Positions 1 to 8,845 of a stretch of DNA of 64,000 nt are shown piece by piece (position 1 is the stretch's first letter; the number at the start of each line of letters is the position of its first letter). Both the position numbers and the translations under genes were made by a program. Source of the stretch: Lentilactobacillus farraginis DSM 18382 = JCM 14108. Lineage in GTDB: Bacteria > Bacillota > Bacilli > Lactobacillales > Lactobacillaceae. The stretch is from NCBI RefSeq assembly GCF_000583655.1, contig NZ_BAKI01000005.1, forward strand, positions 44,883 to 108,882. The letters run 5' to 3'. The notes under the pieces were generated by a model. The model saw only the letters and a list, made by a program, of their open reading frames with translations, did no database searches and was not told the DNA's origin.

Positions 1-26
1 TGACGGTAAGATACATTATTATTTGA

Positions 27-299
27 CTGGGAAATTTATACCAAGTCGTACTGAAAATCAGTAACGCAGCAACCACTAACTTAACAGCTATTTTAATTGC
101 CATTATGATCATCATCTTTCTACGACTATTACGATAAAATCATCTGAAAACTTATTTCGAACTGAATTTTAAGCCCAAGTTAATTGAACTTCAATTAACA
201 AGCGTTAAAAAACAACGGACAATTGTCATCACCAGTCACAATCACGAGATATTGACAAACTTTGCGATCGGGTTTTTAAAATTCATCAACATAAAATAA
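27..299 (+). other. Possible gene remnant, two in-frame open stretches
   Basis: One reading frame is open from 27 to a TAA at 135-137 and again from 138 to a TAA at 297-299. The first part ends in a hydrophobic helix (AILIAIMIIIFLRLLR); the second contains RTIVITSHNHEIL, loosely like the segment after Walker B in ABC ATPases. There is no start codon with a ribosome binding site. It may be the decayed end of a gene that begins outside the window. The identification is weak. Confidence 0.2.
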
Positions 300-320
300 T
301 AGCCGCAAACCGGTAACAAT

Positions 321-379
321 TAAAAATCCCCGAATAACCAGCAGGCATGAAAGTTCGCTTGATTATTTGGGGATTTTTA
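321..379 (-). terminator. Rho-independent terminator, possibly bidirectional
   Basis: An inverted repeat pairs AAAATCCCCGAATAA (from 322) with TTATTTGGGGATTTT (to 378) with one mismatch. The flanking A and T tracts let it work in both directions. It lies 50 bases past the stop codon of the minus-strand permease gene. Confidence 0.75.
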
Positions 380-429
380 TAGTTAACGCTGTTTAGTTAA
401 TGAAGAATCAATTGTTAAATTCGTCCGGT

Positions 430-2391
430 TTACTGATTATCCGTTGTTTCCGGATTTGACAAATTCAAAACTTCATCACCGTGGGTCACATCGCCGGCTT
501 CTTTGATATAATTGAAATCTTTGATGTCTTTGTAGTTCGTAACAACCACCATAACCGTATCATCGTGACCGGCTTTCTTAATCGCAGGCTGCCAGAATTC
601 GATTAATTCCTGTCCCTGCTTGACGTGTTGACCCTTGTCAACGTACTGCACAAAGCCGGTTCCCTGCATTTTAACCGTTCCAATTCCAATATGGATCAAC
701 GTTAAAATACCGCTGTCAGAACGCAGCCCAATTGCATGCCGGGTTGGGAAAGTTGCTTCTACGACCCCATCAAACGGTGCAAACACTTTACCGTCGGTTG
801 GTTTAATCGCAAACCCTTTCCCCATGTTTCCAGAGGCAAAGTTGTCATCGGAAACGTCAGCGAGTGGGACCAGTGTACCAGTGATTGGTGACTTGTAAGA
901 AGTCGTTGTTGCAGCAACTTTCTTTTCGATATCCTGCATTGACTCCTCACCGTTTGTTTCCAAGTGCTCATGCCAAGTCTTTTCAAGTTCATCGACAATC
1001 TTGGCGTGCTCTTTTTCATCCAAAGTTACCTTCTTGAAGAAGATAAACGTTCCAGTCAACATTAACAGGGCTGGGACACCAAACATAAAAAGTTTGAAAA
1101 CAATATGGCCTTGGTTGGTAATCGTATTTGCCGTAGCACCGGCAGTCATACCTGCAAGAACAGCAGCTGCACCAACAACCCAGTTCGAAACAGCACCGCC
1201 CAATTTATCAAGCAGTGGTCGAACAGCCAAAGTCAATGATTCATCACGGTGCCCAAATTTTAACTGGCCATATTCAACAGAATCACTGATAATCATCAAA
1301 ACAACCAGGAATACAAGTGGTTGTGGAATGTAGAACAATACGGCGGAAATCAAAACCAAAATTAATGATGAACCGGCAAACGCGAAAATTAACATTGCCA
1401 GTAGCATTAGACCGATACACATGAAGAACACATTTCGCCGACTATATTTTTGAGCTAATGGTGGGAAAAGTAATACGGCTACAATTCCAACAGCCATATT
1501 TAGGCCCATTAAAAATGAATACTGGCCGGGTTTTCCCATGATATACGTAAAGTAGTAAAGCTGGCAGGCGTTGGTAATCTGAATACCGGCAGTGTACAAA
1601 CCATATGTCAAAGAAAGCCACATCAATTGATCGTTTCGTCCTAATACTTTAAAGACGTCTCGAAGACGAGTCTTTTCAGCGTTCTTTCGAAGCAGAGAAT
1701 CATTTTCTTTGGTTCCTAAAGCAACAACTACAGCGGAAAGCCATGAAACAAGCCCGATGGTTGCGGCAAACATGAACCAGCCTCTCAAATCACCTTGACC
1801 GTGATTCGTGTTAATCGAGAAAAAGACAACCAGTGGCATAACAATAACACCAACAATATTTTGTCCAATGTTGGAACCAACCCGGGCAAAAGTAGCCGTT
1901 TTCTCACGTTCTGCTGAATCAAACGAGATAGCCGGAATCATTGACCAAAAACCGACATCCTTAAATGAATAGAAAATATCCATCATAATATATAAAATAG
2001 CAAAAATAATCAGGTAAAGAATTGGATTTGAAACATTTAAACCAAACATGTTACTAAACAAAATCGTTAAAGCAATTGAACCAACAGTACCACCAGCAAG
2101 GATCCAAGGTTTAAAGTGACCCCATTTGGTATTGGTATTATCAATCGCATTTCCGATAAATGGATCAATTAAAAGCTCAACAACCCGCAAAGAACCAATA
2201 ATTATTGTAATGAAAAAGATCATCCGATCATTACTTGCGCTACTGCTCTTATCGAACAGGTGAGAAGTAATGAAAATCATAAAATAAGTCGACAACGTCG
2301 CATAAAACATATCGTGGCCAAACGCACCAAATGAATACGACAACCGCGATGTAATTTTACGACCCGTAGTCTCAGTGGTATTACTTGCCAT
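430..2391 (-). CDS. LacS-type GPH sugar permease with C-terminal EIIA domain
   Basis: This is a galactoside/pentoside:cation symporter of the GPH family, in the LacS subgroup that carries a PTS EIIA-Glc-like domain. Residues 1-470 form about 12 membrane helices (SYSFGAFGHDMFYATLSTY at the start). Residues about 500-645 form the EIIA domain, with its two His motifs, TRHAIGL and LIHIGIGTV; the second His is the likely phosphorylation site. An upstream TTG would add five residues, but GGAGG lies eight bases before the ATG at 2391, so I take that start (653 aa, normal for LacS). It is divergent from a LacI regulator, with an operator between them. No galactosidase is adjacent, so the sugar is unknown; lactose, galactose, raffinose or another galactoside are possible. 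Confidence 0.9.
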   Translation of the reverse strand: MASNTTETTGRKITSRLSYSFGAFGHDMFYATLSTYFMIFITSHLFDKSSSASNDRMIFFITIIIGSLRVVELLIDPFIGNAIDNTNTKWGHFKPWILAGGTVGSIALTILFSNMFGLNVSNPILYLIIFAILYIMMDIFYSFKDVGFWSMIPAISFDSAEREKTATFARVGSNIGQNIVGVIVMPLVVFFSINTNHGQGDLRGWFMFAATIGLVSWLSAVVVALGTKENDSLLRKNAEKTRLRDVFKVLGRNDQLMWLSLTYGLYTAGIQITNACQLYYFTYIMGKPGQYSFLMGLNMAVGIVAVLLFPPLAQKYSRRNVFFMCIGLMLLAMLIFAFAGSSLILVLISAVLFYIPQPLVFLVVLMIISDSVEYGQLKFGHRDESLTLAVRPLLDKLGGAVSNWVVGAAAVLAGMTAGATANTITNQGHIVFKLFMFGVPALLMLTGTFIFFKKVTLDEKEHAKIVDELEKTWHEHLETNGEESMQDIEKKVAATTTSYKSPITGTLVPLADVSDDNFASGNMGKGFAIKPTDGKVFAPFDGVVEATFPTRHAIGLRSDSGILTLIHIGIGTVKMQGTGFVQYVDKGQHVKQGQELIEFWQPAIKKAGHDDTVMVVVTNYKDIKDFNYIKEAGDVTHGDEVLNLSNPETTDNQ

Positions 2392-2441
2392 AAAGGATGC
2401 CTCCAAAAAATAGTTTTAAATAAAATAATTGCTAATTTGAA

Positions 2442-2455
2442 TGTAAACGTTTACA
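2442..2455. promoter_or_regulatory. LacI/CcpA-type palindromic operator
   Basis: TGTAAACGTTTACA is a perfect 14-base palindrome, 50 bases upstream of the lacS-like start and facing the divergent regulator. It fits both a LacI-family operator with a central CG and the cre consensus for CcpA. It is the likely site for repression of the permease and autoregulation of the 2746 regulator. Confidence 0.75.
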
Positions 2456-2745
2456 GTGTAAATGTCAAATAATTTTATTAAATTTTTTACTCACCTCGCT
2501 TACTTTTTTAATCAGGTTGCAAAATGTTTAAATTTATTTCATTATTTATTATACAGGCTTTTTAAGTAATCGCGTTATTTCACGCCTTCAGCGTTCTCTT
2601 TTTGTATAATTCAGAATTTTCTTCACGAAATCTTTTACATTCAAGTTTAATAAGTTAATCAAAATTAATTCTATTAATAATTTACTGAAATTCAGTTCAT
2701 ACTTAAATGAAATTAATATACTAGTTTTTCACGGGGGCTACAATC

Positions 2746-3765
2746 ATGACAACAATAAAAGATATTTCTAAAGCAGCAGGTGTTTCCGCGGGGACCGTTT
2801 CACGCGCTCTGAGTTTGGATAAAAATAAATTTGTCGCTAAAGAAACCCGAAAAAAAATTCGAGATATCGCCGATAAGCTAGGGTATGAATACGACAGCAA
2901 TGACGATCAGGCACCCACGCCCCTTAAATTTGCCCTATTAACTACAATGACCCTTGAAGAGGAAACCCATGATGAATATTGGCGCTTCGTCCGCAGGGGC
3001 ATGTATGAAGCCGCTAAGGAACGCCATATCGATCTCAGCAACATTATCCGGCTTCAAGACGGCGTTAACCTTCAAAAGCTTAGATCCGTCGATGCGGTTA
3101 TTCTGGTTGGGAGCGTCACTGAAGCTGCCGTTAAAGAGATTAAACGCTATAACGCCAATCTTGTGATTGTCGATGGTGGCGGCTACTATCACGGTCTGGT
3201 AGATATCGTTGACACCAACCTATCAGAATTAACCATAGCGGCCTTAAATCAGCTTAGCGCTCATACAGCCGGTAAAATCGCCTTTATTGGCTGTACGCGA
3301 AATCAAATTGATCTGGATGGCCGGCTGGTCGCAAAGATTCCTGATGCCCGTTCTAAAGCTTATCATGAGTGGGCCTCCCAAAATCAGAAACCGGAAATTT
3401 ACCGAGAAATTGAACCGGATACTGAAGTGGCGATGAAAACAACCGAAGAATTGATTACAAAATACGGGCAGCAGCTGTCCGCTATTTTGATTTGGTCTGA
3501 TCCGTTCGCAATCGGTGTTATGCGGGCACTTTCAAAATATCAGTTGGTCCCTGGCAAAGACTTGGCTGTTATGAGCTTCGATGATTTGGAATTCGCCTCC
3601 TTTTTAACACCTTCTCTCTCCAGCATTTGGATTCCAAAAACCGAACTTGGTTTTCAAGCCATTTTACATGCTGAGTCTTTAATCAACCTTAAGCCTCACT
3701 GGACAGTTAGAAATATCATTCCAGGGAAAATCAAATATCGGGAAACATTTAATCCCCAAAAATAA
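2746..3765 (+). CDS. LacI/GalR family transcriptional regulator
   Basis: A 339-residue LacI-family repressor. The N-terminal helix-turn-helix and hinge (TTIKDISKAAGVSAGTVSRA) sit at residues 2-21, followed by a periplasmic-binding-protein-like sugar-sensing domain (residues about 62-335) with the typical late motifs WSDPFAIGVMRAL and AVMSFDDLEFA. A GGGGG ribosome binding site precedes the ATG at 2746. It is divergent from the LacS-type permease; the 14-base palindrome at 2442 is the expected operator. Overall architecture resembles LacR/GalR regulators of galactoside genes, but the effector cannot be read from sequence. The downstream rbsD has its own promoter, and its own paired operators could be additional targets of this protein. 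Confidence 0.9.
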   Translation: MTTIKDISKAAGVSAGTVSRALSLDKNKFVAKETRKKIRDIADKLGYEYDSNDDQAPTPLKFALLTTMTLEEETHDEYWRFVRRGMYEAAKERHIDLSNIIRLQDGVNLQKLRSVDAVILVGSVTEAAVKEIKRYNANLVIVDGGGYYHGLVDIVDTNLSELTIAALNQLSAHTAGKIAFIGCTRNQIDLDGRLVAKIPDARSKAYHEWASQNQKPEIYREIEPDTEVAMKTTEELITKYGQQLSAILIWSDPFAIGVMRALSKYQLVPGKDLAVMSFDDLEFASFLTPSLSSIWIPKTELGFQAILHAESLINLKPHWTVRNIIPGKIKYRETFNPQK

Positions 3766-3773
3766 AATCTTTC

Positions 3774-3825
3774 AGCCCTAACACCTTAAGATCAAGAATT
3801 TAGGCTGGTATTAGGGACTTTTTTT
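3774..3825 (+). terminator. Rho-independent terminator after the LacI gene
   Basis: CCCTAACACC pairs with GGTATTAGGG across an AT-rich loop and is followed by a run of seven T, starting nine bases after the regulator stop codon. Confidence 0.8.
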
Positions 3826-3846
3826 GTCAAATTGAAAAAAATTTTC

Positions 3847-3875
3847 TTGAAAGCCTTTGCAAAAAATGGTATCAT
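3847..3875 (+). promoter_or_regulatory. Sigma-A promoter of rbsD
   Basis: TTGAAA (3847-3852), a 17-base spacer and TATCAT (3870-3875). Transcription should begin near 3882, so the first operator-like repeat (3887-3907) lies just downstream of the start site, where a bound repressor would block it. Confidence 0.7.
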
Positions 3876-3886
3876 GCAAGTATGAA

Positions 3887-3907
3887 TTTTAAAGTAAAAC
3901 CTTTTAT
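3887..3907 (+). promoter_or_regulatory. Operator-like 21-base repeat, copy 1
   Basis: The element TTTTAAAGTAAAAC-C-TTTTAT lies at the expected transcription start of rbsD. A second copy, differing by one base, lies at 4339-4359 before the next gene. The pair suggests one regulator, probably LacI-type, acting at both genes. Confidence 0.55.
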
Positions 3908-3941
3908 TAAATCGATTAACTTCAAGGAGAATTCTATTATT

Positions 3942-4337
3942 ATGAAAAAAACTGGTGTTATTAATTCGGAATTATCAAGTGTCATTGCCAATATGGGACA
4001 CATGGATTGGCTTGGGATCGGCGATGCCGGTATGCCCGTTCCGATGGCAACTCCCAAAATTGATTTGGCATTGGCTAAAAACCTGCCAAGCTTCCAACAG
4101 GTTCTTCAAAACATTCTAACTGAATTGGAAGTGCAAAAAATTTACCTGGCAGAAGAAATCAAAATCCAAAATCCCAAACAGCTGGCTGCCATCAAAGAAA
4201 TTTTACCGGCGGTTTCAATTGAATATGTACCCCACAGTCAATTGAAAAAAGATTTGGCCAAAACACATGCCTTTGTTCGAACCGGTGAGATGACTCCTTT
4301 CTCAAATGTTATCTTGGAATCGGGCGTCACTTTTTAA
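3942..4337 (+). CDS. rbsD: D-ribose pyranase RbsD
   Basis: RbsD interconverts the beta-pyranose and beta-furanose forms of D-ribose so that ribokinase can use it. The open frame begins at 3882, but AAGGAG at 3924-3929 and family length favour the ATG at 3942, giving 131 aa, the normal RbsD length. With that start the catalytic His is residue 20 (NMGHMDW), and [10 protein letters not shown] follows, as in RbsD rather than FucU. Its operator-like upstream repeat recurs before the next gene, a FucP-like permease, so the two probably form a ribose (or similar sugar) uptake unit. No ribokinase gene is in this window. Confidence 0.92.
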   Translation: MKKTGVINSELSSVIANMGHMDWLGIGDAGMPVPMATPKIDLALAKNLPSFQQVLQNILTELEVQKIYLAEEIKIQNPKQLAAIKEILPAVSIEYVPHSQLKKDLAKTHAFVRTGEMTPFSNVILESGVTF

Positions 4338-4338
4338 T

Positions 4339-4359
4339 TTTTAAAGTAAAACGTTTTAT
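4339..4359 (+). promoter_or_regulatory. Operator-like 21-base repeat, copy 2
   Basis: TTTTAAAGTAAAAC-G-TTTTAT begins two bases after the rbsD stop codon and matches copy 1 at 20 of 21 bases. The centre AAAACGTTTT is palindromic with a central CG, as in LacI-family and cre sites. It lies 34 bases before the permease start. Confidence 0.6.
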
Positions 4360-4392
4360 CTATAAAAACGAATCAAGGAGGATTTTTTGCAC

Positions 4393-5757
4393 ATGGAACT
4401 CACAACAACTAAAAAAAGCCATCGCTGGACACAATTGTCCGATGGTTATCTCAGCAAAACGCCGATTTTTCAATTCCTATTAGTCTCAATGATATTCCCG
4501 CTTTGGGGTGCCGCCGCCAGTCTAAACGATATTCTTATCACACAATTCAAGACAGTTTTCATGCTAAACGATGCCGCAACCGCATTTGTTCAAAGTGCTT
4601 TTTACGGTGGTTACTTTTTAATTGCGATCCCCGCTTCACTCATCATCAAAAAACAAAGCTATAAATTTGCGATCATGACCGGTCTGATTTTTTACATCCT
4701 CGGATGTGCGCTTTTCTTCCCTGCTTCACGGGTCGCAACCTACTCCATGTTTCTGGTTGCTATCTTTGCGATTGCAATTGGACTCAGCTTCTTGGAAACA
4801 TCTTGTGATACTTACAGTTCAATGCTTGGTCCCAAAAAATATGCCACCATGCGTTTGAACTTCTCACAAACACTGGTACCGCTTGGCGATATCGCCGGTA
4901 TTCTGCTCGGCAAATACTTAATTTTCGGCAGTGTCGGTAATCTGGCCGAAAAAATGAGCAGCATGCACGGTGCAGCTCGAATTGCCTATGGTGAACAAAT
5001 GCTTCAATTGACCCTTCGACCTTATAAATATATCTTGGCAGTCTTAATTTTAATGTTGATTATCTTTGCCCTTTCACCGATGCCCCGGGCAAAGGCAACT
5101 GCCGAGCCAACCGAAGCCGGCTTGGAAGCCCAGGAGGAAAAGCCCAGCCTGGCTGAAACCATTAAGTATCTCTGGGGTAACGCCAGATTTAAAAAGGGCG
5201 TGTTAACGCAATTCATCTACGCCGGCCTTCAAACCACGGTTTGGTCGTTTACTATTCGGCTTGCGCTAAATTTAAATGATAAAATCACCGACAGCGCTGC
5301 TTCAACCTTTATGATTTATAGTTACATCGCTTGGTTTATCGGGAAACTAATCGCAAACATTTTCATGAGTAAGTTTTCGATTACGGGCGTATTAACCACA
5401 TACTCCCTCCTGGGAACACTGTCACTAATTATTACGTTTACCGTTCCAAATATGACAGCCGTTTACGCAGCCATCATGACGAGCTTCTTCTTTGGCCCGG
5501 AATGGCCAACGATCTACACACATACACTGGATGCCGTAACAGAAAAGAAATATACTGAAACGGCTGGTGCTATTATCGTCATGTCCTTAATTGGCGGAGC
5601 CATTGTGCCTGCTATTCAAGGATTGGTTTCCGATTTTAGCGGTTCAATGCAATTATCATTTATTGTCCCAGCAGTTTGCTATCTATTTATCACCGGCTAT
5701 TTCTACTTTGAATATCGATTTGAAAAGAAGCACCCCGAAGAAGTTGCCGAACATTAA
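4393..5757 (+). CDS. FucP-like MFS sugar:H+ symporter
   Basis: A 12-helix major facilitator protein of the FucP (fucose/glucose/galactose:H+ symporter) family. It starts with FPLWGAAASLNDILITQFK in helix 1, contains SFLETSCDTYSSMLGP in the fourth/fifth helix region and a charged central loop (PRAKATAEPTEAG...EEKPSLAETIKYLW) around residues 225-260. AAGGAGG at 4375-4381 serves either a TTG at 4387 or the ATG at 4393; I chose the ATG. Position after rbsD and the shared 21-base operator suggest a ribose or related monosaccharide substrate. In lactobacilli, MFS permeases do occur beside rbsD in place of the ABC ribose system; this is inference here. Confidence 0.85.
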   Translation: MELTTTKKSHRWTQLSDGYLSKTPIFQFLLVSMIFPLWGAAASLNDILITQFKTVFMLNDAATAFVQSAFYGGYFLIAIPASLIIKKQSYKFAIMTGLIFYILGCALFFPASRVATYSMFLVAIFAIAIGLSFLETSCDTYSSMLGPKKYATMRLNFSQTLVPLGDIAGILLGKYLIFGSVGNLAEKMSSMHGAARIAYGEQMLQLTLRPYKYILAVLILMLIIFALSPMPRAKATAEPTEAGLEAQEEKPSLAETIKYLWGNARFKKGVLTQFIYAGLQTTVWSFTIRLALNLNDKITDSAASTFMIYSYIAWFIGKLIANIFMSKFSITGVLTTYSLLGTLSLIITFTVPNMTAVYAAIMTSFFFGPEWPTIYTHTLDAVTEKKYTETAGAIIVMSLIGGAIVPAIQGLVSDFSGSMQLSFIVPAVCYLFITGYFYFEYRFEKKHPEEVAEH

Positions 5758-5762
5758 TTATA

Positions 5763-5823
5763 AGTGATCAAAACAAAAAGCCATCAGTTTCGTGAGAACT
5801 GTTGGCTTTTTGTTTTGATCACT
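5763..5823. terminator. Bidirectional terminator between convergent genes
   Basis: A long inverted repeat (AGTGATCAAAACAAAAAGCC against GGCTTTTTGTTTTGATCACT) lies between the stop codons of the plus-strand permease and the minus-strand thiW, with A and T tracts on both sides of the GC core. Confidence 0.9.
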
Positions 5824-5835
5824 AATGGACAATTT

Positions 5836-6345
5836 TTACTTAGAGATCTTTTTCAACTGTGGCAAAATAAGCCGCTGCCACATGCTTAGCAGAATCAGGT
5901 AGCCGACAACTACCCCGACAAGCGCACTCAAAAAGAAGCTGGGTACAAACAGCCATAAAGCACCATTTGCCCCCATTAGCCATTTTGCGACAGGATAAGC
6001 AACAATGGCACCGATAATGCCGGTTCCGATTAGTTCACCACAGGCAGCCATTAAAAGGCTTTTAGTCTTTTGAAACAGCCAGCCAACACAAAAAGCACCA
6101 ATCATACTGCCGGGAAACGCCAACACCGTTCCGGTTCCCAAGATATTCCTGATTAATGACGTGATAAATGCTTGGGTAACTGCCCACCATGGTCCGACCA
6201 AAACGCCGGAAATTAAATTAATCAAGTGCTGCATCGGTGCAACCTTTGCCACACCAATTGTAAACTCAAACATACTGCCGCCAACCACTCCCAAAGCTGA
6301 GAGTAATGCCGTTAAAATCATCTTATATGTAGCCGATCGCCTCAT
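5836..6345 (-). CDS. thiW: ThiW, ECF-type thiamine-precursor transporter S component
   Basis: A 169-residue, very hydrophobic protein with about five membrane helices, typical of ECF S components. The stretch HLINLISGVLVGPWWAVTQA and the following FPGSMIGAFCVGWL match ThiW, the predicted hydroxyethylthiazole transporter. It works with a shared ECF module; a general EcfA-EcfT set is not next to it. The TPP riboswitch immediately upstream independently supports a thiamine role. GGGAGGA (from 6360 down to 6354) precedes the ATG at 6345. No thiM, thiD or thiE is in the window. Confidence 0.9.
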   Translation of the reverse strand: MRRSATYKMILTALLSALGVVGGSMFEFTIGVAKVAPMQHLINLISGVLVGPWWAVTQAFITSLIRNILGTGTVLAFPGSMIGAFCVGWLFQKTKSLLMAACGELIGTGIIGAIVAYPVAKWLMGANGALWLFVPSFFLSALVGVVVGYLILLSMWQRLILPQLKKISK

Positions 6346-6379
6346 AAAAAAAGTCCTCCCATCTCAATTAAGATAACAG

Positions 6380-6480
6380 AAGGAGGGGACCACCCTGACA
6401 ATTTCCCTACACTGGCTTTGACCAGATCAGGTTCAAAGGGTTCGCGCTTAAATCGCGTCTCAGCCGGTGGGCTCCCCTAA
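6380..6480 (-). promoter_or_regulatory. TPP riboswitch (THI element) upstream of thiW
   Basis: Read on the minus strand, the element shows the conserved parts in order: GGGGAGCCC, GGCTGAGA, then AACCCTTTGAACCTGATCTG, GTC, and CAGTGTAGGGAA. This is a canonical TPP aptamer. Downstream, CCTCC at about 6383-6387 can pair with GGAGG of the thiW ribosome binding site, so control is probably at translation initiation. Confidence 0.95.
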
Positions 6481-6555
6481 TGTCATCAAACTTTATTTAA
6501 AATCAAGTATACTATTAAATCCTTAGAGACGGTATCCATTAGTTACTCAGCGTCA

Positions 6556-7428
6556 TTAAAAATGCCCTCTTTTAGCCACTTCCTGATTGACCGTCGCAAT
6601 CACCTTTTCAACCGGCATCTTTTTTCCTGTCCATTCCAGAAAAGAACCGGCTGCCTGATGAACCAACATCCCAATCCCATTGAATGTTCGACAGCCCTTT
6701 TTCTCAGCTGCTTTTACCAGCGGCGTTTTTAATGGAAAATAAATGACATCAACCACTACCTGATGGGAAGTCAGCTGGTTTAAAATCGCTTCACTAATGG
6801 GTAATTGATTATCATCACTCATCCCAATATTGGTTGCATTAACAATAATTTGACTCTGCGAAACCGCTGCCGTCATTGCCGCTTCATTTTCGTATGGCAG
6901 AACTGAAACCTTATCAGACCAACTTTCAAGAAGTGCTTTTCGTGGCGCAAAGGATTTGTTCTGTCGTTTAAACACACACATCTTAGAGGCGCCCACTTCT
7001 ATTGCAGCCGCAATAATCGATCGACCAGCACCACCAGCGCCTAAAACCGTTATCGTCTTGCCCTTGATATCAATTCCGGCATGCTTTAATGAATCAACGA
7101 ATCCTTGGCCGTCAGTTGTATCACCCACTAATTTGCCATTGCGATTAACGATCGTGTTAACCGCATTTAATCGTTTTGCTCTTGGCGTAATGTCATCCAG
7201 CAATGGCAGGACGGCTGTTTTTAATGGCATTGATAGGTTAACCCCGCCAATGGCCATTGCCCGCATCGCTGCCATAGCCGGTTTTAAATTTTCCGGAACA
7301 ACGTCAAACGCCAAATAAACACCGTTTACACCACTAACATGAAAACTTGTATTATGTATCAGCGGCGACAGGCTGTGAGCAGCCGGATGCGCTAATAATC
7401 CATAAAGTTTCGTGTGACCATCAATCAT
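6556..7428 (-). CDS. aroE: Shikimate dehydrogenase AroE
   Basis: NADP-dependent reduction of 3-dehydroshikimate to shikimate. The N-terminal substrate domain has LSPLIHNTSF and NLSMPLKT with the catalytic Lys (the usual NVTxPxK appears as NLSMPLK); GDTTDGQGF carries the catalytic Asp. The NADP-binding loop GAGGAGRSI lies near residue 128, and VVVDVIYFPLKTPLV near the C-terminus is typical. The length is 290 aa. It is the last gene of the minus-strand run that starts with chorismate mutase, 25 bases after aroK. No clear terminator follows, so some readthrough toward the thiW riboswitch is possible. Confidence 0.95.
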   Translation of the reverse strand: MIDGHTKLYGLLAHPAAHSLSPLIHNTSFHVSGVNGVYLAFDVVPENLKPAMAAMRAMAIGGVNLSMPLKTAVLPLLDDITPRAKRLNAVNTIVNRNGKLVGDTTDGQGFVDSLKHAGIDIKGKTITVLGAGGAGRSIIAAAIEVGASKMCVFKRQNKSFAPRKALLESWSDKVSVLPYENEAAMTAAVSQSQIIVNATNIGMSDDNQLPISEAILNQLTSHQVVVDVIYFPLKTPLVKAAEKKGCRTFNGIGMLVHQAAGSFLEWTGKKMPVEKVIATVNQEVAKRGHF

Positions 7429-7453
7429 GCCAACCCCACCTTTAAAAATTAAA

Positions 7454-7967
7454 TTATTTTAAGACCGATAATTCCTGCATAATTTTTTCAACCACCTGTT
7501 CAGGCGTTAAATGATCCGTTGCAATTCGAATGTCACTAACCCGATTGTATCTATCATCCGTTGGTGTTTCAAATCAATCAAGCCGGCTAATCCCAATTTT
7601 TTAGCGAGCGGCCGGCCACTATCATTTCTTAAACGTGCCAGAATCGTTTCTGGTAAAACATCTAATAGAATAACGGGAACCGTCGTCTGGACCAACAGTT
7701 CAAAATTAGCCGGTTGAATCGGTGTCCCGCCCCCGTTCCCAGAATCCCTTCATCGCCCAACGAGTTCATAAGTGCATCATGCTCCAGCATCCGAAAGGTT
7801 GCCTCACCCTCATCATCAAAAATCTGCTGAATCGATTTTCCCGTCCGATGAACGATAACATCATCCAAATCATGATAGGGAACCTGGATTTGATTAGCAA
7901 GCAATCGCCCAACCGTTGTTTTTCCACTCCCCATAAAACCAACCAAAATAGCCCTCATCATTATCAT
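7454..7967 (-). pseudogene. aroK: Shikimate kinase AroK, two frameshifts
   Basis: Phosphorylates shikimate at O3. The first frame gives ILVGFMGSGKTTVGRLLA (P-loop) and YHDLDD, then runs into GTGAG and shifts. A second frame continues TPIQPANFELLVQTTVPVIL to HQR, and a third gives DDRYNRVSDIRIATDHLTPE to the TAA at 7454-7456. One G missing at 7730-7734 and one base missing at 7557-7560 explain both breaks; repair gives 171 aa, the normal length, and restores the conserved GTGGG. It overlaps tyrA by four bases, as in a working operon. Every piece is well conserved, so sequencing error is more likely than true loss. Confidence 0.88.
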
Positions 7968-8821
7968 TTCCTTTCGTCTATCGACTTCCTGCTTGCCCGT
8001 GCCCGAGCAAAGAACGCTTTAATTGTCGCTTCATCATGTGTATCCAGTGCCGCTTGAAACTTGGCGAGGTGTTGTTGAAATTGGGATAACGCCCGACTGA
8101 TTTGCTCGGTATTATTCATCATAATGGTCGTCCACATTGTCGGATCAGAGGCGGCAATCCTGGTAGTATCTTTAAAGCCACCGGCCGCTGCTTTTAAGCC
8201 GATTGATTTTTCGTCAAGGCTGTCTGTGATCGTATTTACCAAGGTAACTGCCACCACATGAGGAAGGTGACTCAATTCACTTACCAATTGATCATGTGCC
8301 GCCGCCGTGATCGGTTGCCATCGAATCATTGACTTACTCAACAACTGTTGGTAATCAGCCAGTTTTCGATTGGTTTGCGTTTTACCGACCAGAAAATAAA
8401 TAGCGTTCTTAAACAAATTCGGTGTTCCGAACCGACCGCCGGATTTATCAGAGCCCGCCATTGGATGACCGCCAACAAAATTGATCCCTTTTGCCAGCAG
8501 TGGCTGAGCCGCTTTCATAATCGTTTTCTTTGTACTGCCAACATCCGTGATGAAGACATCGGGCTTTAACGATAAGCGTTGTAACGCATGAATTTGGCCA
8601 ACTATAACAGAAACCGGACCGGCCAGCACGATAAAGTCGGCCATTATTGCCGCTTCTTCAAACGATTTTCTAATATTAATAATTTGCTGGTCAAGCAAAA
8701 ACTGGGCCGAATCATCATCGGGATCACTGCCGATAATTTCAATTTTCCGATCGCCATCTCTGATTGTTCTGGCAATCGAGCTGCCAATTAATCCCAAGCC
8801 ACTGATCAACACCGTAGACAT
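7964..8821 (-). CDS. tyrA: Prephenate dehydrogenase TyrA
   Basis: NAD-dependent oxidative decarboxylation of prephenate to 4-hydroxyphenylpyruvate, the committed step to tyrosine. The N-terminal Rossmann motif is ISGLGLIGSSIA; VFITDVGSTKKTIM, FVGGHPMAGSDKSG with the catalytic His, and ELSHLPHVVAVTL follow in family order. The length is 285 aa, without an ACT domain or fused chorismate mutase; a separate mutase gene starts the operon. It lies between aroA and aroK and overlaps aroK by four bases. No pheA (prephenate dehydratase) is seen in the window. Confidence 0.95.
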   Translation of the reverse strand: MSTVLISGLGLIGSSIARTIRDGDRKIEIIGSDPDDDSAQFLLDQQIINIRKSFEEAAIMADFIVLAGPVSVIVGQIHALQRLSLKPDVFITDVGSTKKTIMKAAQPLLAKGINFVGGHPMAGSDKSGGRFGTPNLFKNAIYFLVGKTQTNRKLADYQQLLSKSMIRWQPITAAAHDQLVSELSHLPHVVAVTLVNTITDSLDEKSIGLKAAAGGFKDTTRIAASDPTMWTTIMMNNTEQISRALSQFQQHLAKFQAALDTHDEATIKAFFARARASRKSIDERK

Positions 8822-8845
8822 ATGACTTTCACCTCAATATTTCAA

